From the NCBI RefSeq assembly GCF_016031615.1, contig NZ_JACYXC010000001.1, positions 3,720,001 through 3,784,000 of the forward strand: a stretch of DNA of 64,000 nt. Reading direction: 5' to 3'. This document shows positions 60,730-64,000 of this stretch, piece after piece (positions within the stretch are counted from its first letter, which is position 1; each line of letters starts with the position of its first letter). The position numbers and the translations under genes are program-made. The notes under the pieces were generated by a model, which worked only from the letters and a program-made list of their open reading frames with translations, was not told the DNA's origin and ran no database searches. This DNA is from Streptomyces pactum. Its GTDB lineage: Bacteria; Actinomycetota; Actinomycetes; Streptomycetales; Streptomycetaceae.

Positions 60730-62403
60730 TCAGGAGGTGGCGGGCATCCCGGTGGAGACGGTCAGCTCGATGGTCTCGGTGTCCGGGTCGTACGCGTCGT
60801 CGTACCCCTTGTGGGAGTAGTCGATGACCGCGCCCTTGCCGAAGGTGTTCTCGTCGTAGGGGACGACCTTGTACTTCCAGCCGGCCGCCTTGATGCACTC
60901 CTTCACCGAGTCCACGTGGAGGTTGGTGAAGTCCGGCAGGTTGAAGGCGCCGGGCTCGTCGTACGCCTCGCTGGCGTCGGTGCACTTCTCCGGGCTGATG
61001 GTGTGCGTCTTGATGTCCGTGCCGGGGTTGAAGCCGGGCGGCGTGGTGGTGGCGGTCGGCTTCTTGTCGTCGTCCGCCTTCTTGTCCGAGCCGCCCCCGC
61101 CGCTCAGCGCGATGGCGACGACCACGGCGATCACCGCCAGCGCGGCGACCACCGCGGAGCCGATGATCACCTTCTTGTTGCCGTTGTCACCCCCGGAGCC
61201 GCCGGAACCGGAACCCCCGGGACCACTCTGGGCCGGGCCGGTCGCGTACGAGGGGTACGGCGGCGGGGTGCCGGCCCCGGCGCCGTACGGCGGGGTGGGT
61301 GCCGGGGCGGTGTACGGCTGCTGCTGGTGGGTGCCCGGCGGCGGGGTGGAGGGCCCGAAGCCCCCGCCGGGGTACGGCCCGGCCCCCGACGGCTGGTACG
61401 GGGTCTGCACGCCCTGGGCGCCCGGCGCGGGCGTGTCGACCGGCGGGAAGACCGCGGAGCCCACCCCGGCGCCGCTGCGCGCCGGCGGGCCGCCGGTGAT
61501 GATGATGGGCGAGGCGCCGGTCTGGCCGGTGCGGCTCACCCGCACGCACTCGTCGCGCATCGCCACGGCGGTGGGGAAGCGCTCGTTCGGGTTCTTCTTC
61601 AGCGCCCGGGCGACCAGCGCGTCCACCGCCGGCGGTATCGCCTGGTTGATGGTGGAGGGGGCGACCGGCTCCTCCTGGACGTGCGCGTACGCGATGGCCA
61701 GCGGCGAGTCCGCGTCGAACGGCAGCCGGCCGGTCAGCAGCTCGAAGAGCATGATCCCGACCGAGTACAGGTCGCTGCGCGCGTCCACGCCGCGCCCCAG
61801 CGCCTGCTCCGGCGAGAGGTACTGCGGGGTCCCGACGACCATGCCGGTCTGCGTCATCGAGGTCACACCGGACTGCATGGCACGGGCGATGCCGAAGTCC
61901 ATGACCTTGACCACACCGCGCTTGGTCATCATCACGTTGCCGGGCTTGATGTCGCGGTGCACCAGGCCCATCTCGTGGCTGACCTCCAGGGCCGCCAGCA
62001 CATCGCCGGTGATCTTCAGCGCCTTGTCGGCCGGCATCGCGCCGAACTGGCGGACGTCGGCGTCCAGCACCGAGCGCAGCGGTTGGCCCTCGACGTACTC
62101 CATGATGATGTACGGCATCACGGAGCCGTCGATCTCGTCCTCGCCGGTGTCGAAGACCGAGACGATGTTGGTGTGCGACAGCTTCGCCACGGCCTGCGCC
62201 TCGCGCCGGAAGCGCTCCCGGAAGGACTGCTCGCGGGCCAGCTCGGTGTGGAGGGTCTTGATGGCCACCTGGCGGTCCAGGGCGGTGTCGTACGCGAGGT
62301 GGACGGACGCCATGCCGCCCTCACCGAGGAGGTCCTGGAGCTGGTACCGGCCGCCGCCGATCGACTCGCCCGCGTAGCGGCTCCGCGCGCCGTGCTGGCT
62401 CAT
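60730..62403 (-). CDS. Transmembrane Ser/Thr protein kinase with PASTA-like C-terminus
   Basis: 557 residues. The kinase domain (about 20-285) has GEGGMASV (28-35), K49, HRDIKPGN, DFG and the activation-loop run TSMTQT. A Pro/Gly/Tyr-rich linker (about 300-430), a membrane helix (about 435-458) and a C-terminal extracellular segment (about 495-557) resembling one PASTA repeat (FTNLHVDSVKECIKAAGWKYKVVPY) follow. It likely senses an envelope signal. I chose ATG 62403, preceded by GGGGGAAG. It is divergent from a second kinase 312 bases away, so the pair may share control. Confidence 0.93.
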   Translation of the reverse strand: MSQHGARSRYAGESIGGGRYQLQDLLGEGGMASVHLAYDTALDRQVAIKTLHTELAREQSFRERFRREAQAVAKLSHTNIVSVFDTGEDEIDGSVMPYIIMEYVEGQPLRSVLDADVRQFGAMPADKALKITGDVLAALEVSHEMGLVHRDIKPGNVMMTKRGVVKVMDFGIARAMQSGVTSMTQTGMVVGTPQYLSPEQALGRGVDARSDLYSVGIMLFELLTGRLPFDADSPLAIAYAHVQEEPVAPSTINQAIPPAVDALVARALKKNPNERFPTAVAMRDECVRVSRTGQTGASPIIITGGPPARSGAGVGSAVFPPVDTPAPGAQGVQTPYQPSGAGPYPGGGFGPSTPPPGTHQQQPYTAPAPTPPYGAGAGTPPPYPSYATGPAQSGPGGSGSGGSGGDNGNKKVIIGSAVVAALAVIAVVVAIALSGGGGSDKKADDDKKPTATTTPPGFNPGTDIKTHTISPEKCTDASEAYDEPGAFNLPDFTNLHVDSVKECIKAAGWKYKVVPYDENTFGKGAVIDYSHKGYDDAYDPDTETIELTVSTGMPATS

Positions 62404-62715
62404 TGTTTCGCTTCCCCCTCGGCGCACTGCCGTGACACATGGTCCGCGCCACATTCGGTGATCGACGCGTTCTGATCTGGACGTACTCGATATCTTCGGC
62501 CAAGTCTGCCCCAGGCCACCGACACGTCAAGCCGCGTGCCCGTTCCGTGACCGGATGCGCAAGAAGCCGTCACGCGATTTGCCTCGGTTCCACTGGAACG
62601 GGTTGGATGACCGGTCCATCCCGGACCGGACAGGGACGCAGAGGCTGTAGCGTGCACTGTCGGAGCACCGCATATAGCGCCCGCGCGAGCGGACAGATCA
62701 CGACGGCGAGGACCG
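62404..62715. promoter_or_regulatory. Divergent promoter region of two Ser/Thr kinase genes
   Basis: 312 bases, noticeably less G+C-rich than the coding DNA (for example CACATTCGGTGATCGACGCGTTCTGATCTGG). It must hold promoters for both kinases. I cannot assign exact -10/-35 boxes. Confidence 0.55.
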
Positions 62716-64000
62716 ATGGCACAGCCCCAGAGCGCCCAAGGGCCCTTGGAACCTGATGCTGGAGGCGCCTCCAGGTCGGAGTCCGGGGGTCACGCGTCCG
62801 ATTCCCCCGACCTGTGGGGCAACGGCGGGCTCGTCGGCGACGGCCGCTACCGGCTGACGCACCGGCTCGGGCGGGGCGGCATGGCCGAGGTCTTCGCCGC
62901 CGAGGACGTCCGGCTCGGCCGGACCGTCGCGGTGAAGCTGCTCCGCGCCGATCTCGCCGAGGACCCGGTCTCCAAGGCCCGCTTCACCCGCGAGGCACAG
63001 TCCGTGGCCGGCCTCAACCACCACGCCGTGGTCGCCGTCTACGACTCAGGCGAGGACGTGGTCGGCAAGCACACCGTGCCGTACATCGTGATGGAGCTGG
63101 TCGAGGGCCGCACCATCCGTGACCTGCTGATCAACGCCGAGGCACCGCCGCCGGACCAGGCCCTGATCATCGTCTCCGGGGTGCTGGAGGCGCTCGCCTA
63201 CAGCCACCAGCACGGCATCGTGCACCGGGACATCAAACCGGCCAACGTGATCATCACCAACAGCGGCGCCGTGAAGGTGATGGACTTCGGCATCGCCCGG
63301 GCCCTGCACGGCGCGGCCTCCACCATGACCCAGACCGGCATGGTGATGGGCACCCCGCAGTACCTCTCCCCCGAGCAGGCCCTGGGCAAGGCGGTGGACC
63401 ACCGCTCCGACCTGTACGCCACCGGCTGCCTGCTCTACGAGCTGCTGGCGCTGCGCCCGCCGTTCGTCGGCGAGACCCCGCTGTCGGTGGTCTACCAGCA
63501 CGTCCAGGACACCCCGGTGCCGCCGTCGCAGATCTCCGACGTGCCGCCGGAGCTGGACGGGCTGGTGATGCGCTCGCTCGCCAAGGACCCTGACGACCGG
63601 TTCCAGAGCGCCGAGGAGATGCGCGGCCTGGTCGGTTACGCGCTCCAGATGCTCCAGGAGGCGGGCGGCCACACCGGGACCTGGAACACCGGGCCGGTCA
63701 CCCAGCACCTGGGTGCCGCCACCCCGCCCATGGGGATGGCCGGCACCACCGCGCTGCCGCACCCGGCGAGCGGCGAGACCTCCCAGCAGCCGATAGTTTC
63801 CGGCCACTACGGGGACGACGACGGCGGCTTCGACGGGGGCTCCGGACACGGGGGCTCCGGCCGCGGCCGGGGCAAACTGTGGCTGCTGGCCGTCCTGGCG
63901 GTGATCGCGGTCGCCGTCGGTGTCGCGCTGGCGCTCAACGCCGGTGACAAGGGCGGCGACAAGAAGCCCGAGAAGCCGAGCACCTCGACCACGAAGACCG
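62716..64000 (+). CDS. Transmembrane Ser/Thr protein kinase, cut by the window edge
   Basis: At least 428 residues; the frame is open to the last base. The kinase domain (about 43-310) has GRGGMAEVF (52-60), K74, HRDIKPANV, DFGIARAL and TMTQTGMVMGTPQYLSPEQ. A linker and a membrane helix (about 388-408, LWLLAVLAVIAVAVGVALAL) follow, then a Lys/Ser/Thr-rich stretch that is truncated. An extracellular sensor may lie beyond the window. ATG 62716 is the first start; a preceding GGCGAGGA is a plausible ribosome-binding site. The domain is closely related to the divergent kinase, suggesting an old duplication. Confidence 0.92.
   Translation, partial: MAQPQSAQGPLEPDAGGASRSESGGHASDSPDLWGNGGLVGDGRYRLTHRLGRGGMAEVFAAEDVRLGRTVAVKLLRADLAEDPVSKARFTREAQSVAGLNHHAVVAVYDSGEDVVGKHTVPYIVMELVEGRTIRDLLINAEAPPPDQALIIVSGVLEALAYSHQHGIVHRDIKPANVIITNSGAVKVMDFGIARALHGAASTMTQTGMVMGTPQYLSPEQALGKAVDHRSDLYATGCLLYELLALRPPFVGETPLSVVYQHVQDTPVPPSQISDVPPELDGLVMRSLAKDPDDRFQSAEEMRGLVGYALQMLQEAGGHTGTWNTGPVTQHLGAATPPMGMAGTTALPHPASGETSQQPIVSGHYGDDDGGFDGGSGHGGSGRGRGKLWLLAVLAVIAVAVGVALALNAGDKGGDKKPEKPSTSTTKT

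Overview
The window is Streptomyces chromosome. G+C is very high throughout, with a strong G/C bias at third codon positions. The genes are actinobacterial hallmarks: crgA, class E sortases, PASTA kinase, FhaA/FhaB, Bpa, DUF5324 and a DLW-39 protein. The first 23 kb matches the conserved block just downstream of gyrA near oriC. Everything here is read from sequence and family knowledge; no search was run.

Region 1 (1-23.1 kb) is the cell-division and envelope-signalling block. It holds a DLW-39 micro-protein, a secreted membrane-anchored protein, a Ser/Thr kinase, an HTH regulator, tRNA-Ala(UGC), DUF5324, a cyclophilin and a rhomboid protease. crgA follows, then an overlapping operon of a DUF881 protein, a 57-aa membrane protein, a PabA/TrpG amidotransferase and two class E sortases. 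Facing them is the classical minus-strand cluster fhaA-fhaB-PP2C-ftsW/rodA-pbpA-pknB, which couples peptidoglycan synthesis at the growing tip or septum to Ser/Thr phosphorylation. tRNA-Leu(CAG) closes the block.

Region 2 (23.1-31.5 kb) is loosely packed. It has an amino-acid permease, an azoreductase divergent from an HxlR regulator, a DUF2252 protein, a J-domain-like coiled-coil protein and a rhodanese, separated by 0.5-1.3 kb spacers.

Region 3 (32-49 kb) is an acyl-CoA catabolic region. paaABCDE encodes the phenylacetyl-CoA epoxidase, with paaN, a 3-hydroxyacyl-CoA dehydrogenase and a TetR regulator nearby. A divergent Lrp regulator and the bkdABC branched-chain 2-oxoacid dehydrogenase operon follow. 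Two perfect 18-bp palindromes, one before paaA and one between paaN and the dehydrogenase, and a degenerate third before bkdA suggest one TetR (PaaR-like) regulon across all three units. DUF5819/HTTM, SpoU methyltransferase and exonuclease genes lie between.

Region 4 (49.7-64 kb) opens with a translationally coupled trio: a MobA-DUF6457 fusion, an unusually large MoeA (about 1,707 aa, with about 1,045 residues of low-complexity extension) and a TrkA-type potassium channel. A quinone oxidoreductase, a Pro-rich membrane protein and the bacterial proteasome activator Bpa follow. Two divergent Ser/Thr kinases end the window, the last running off the edge.

Three genes (the 4.3-kb kinase, fhaA and the Pro-rich membrane protein) are split between frames inside Pro/Gly linkers. 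These are either sequencing indels or real disruptions. Canonical DnaA boxes are scattered through the spacers, with a five-box cluster beside crgA.
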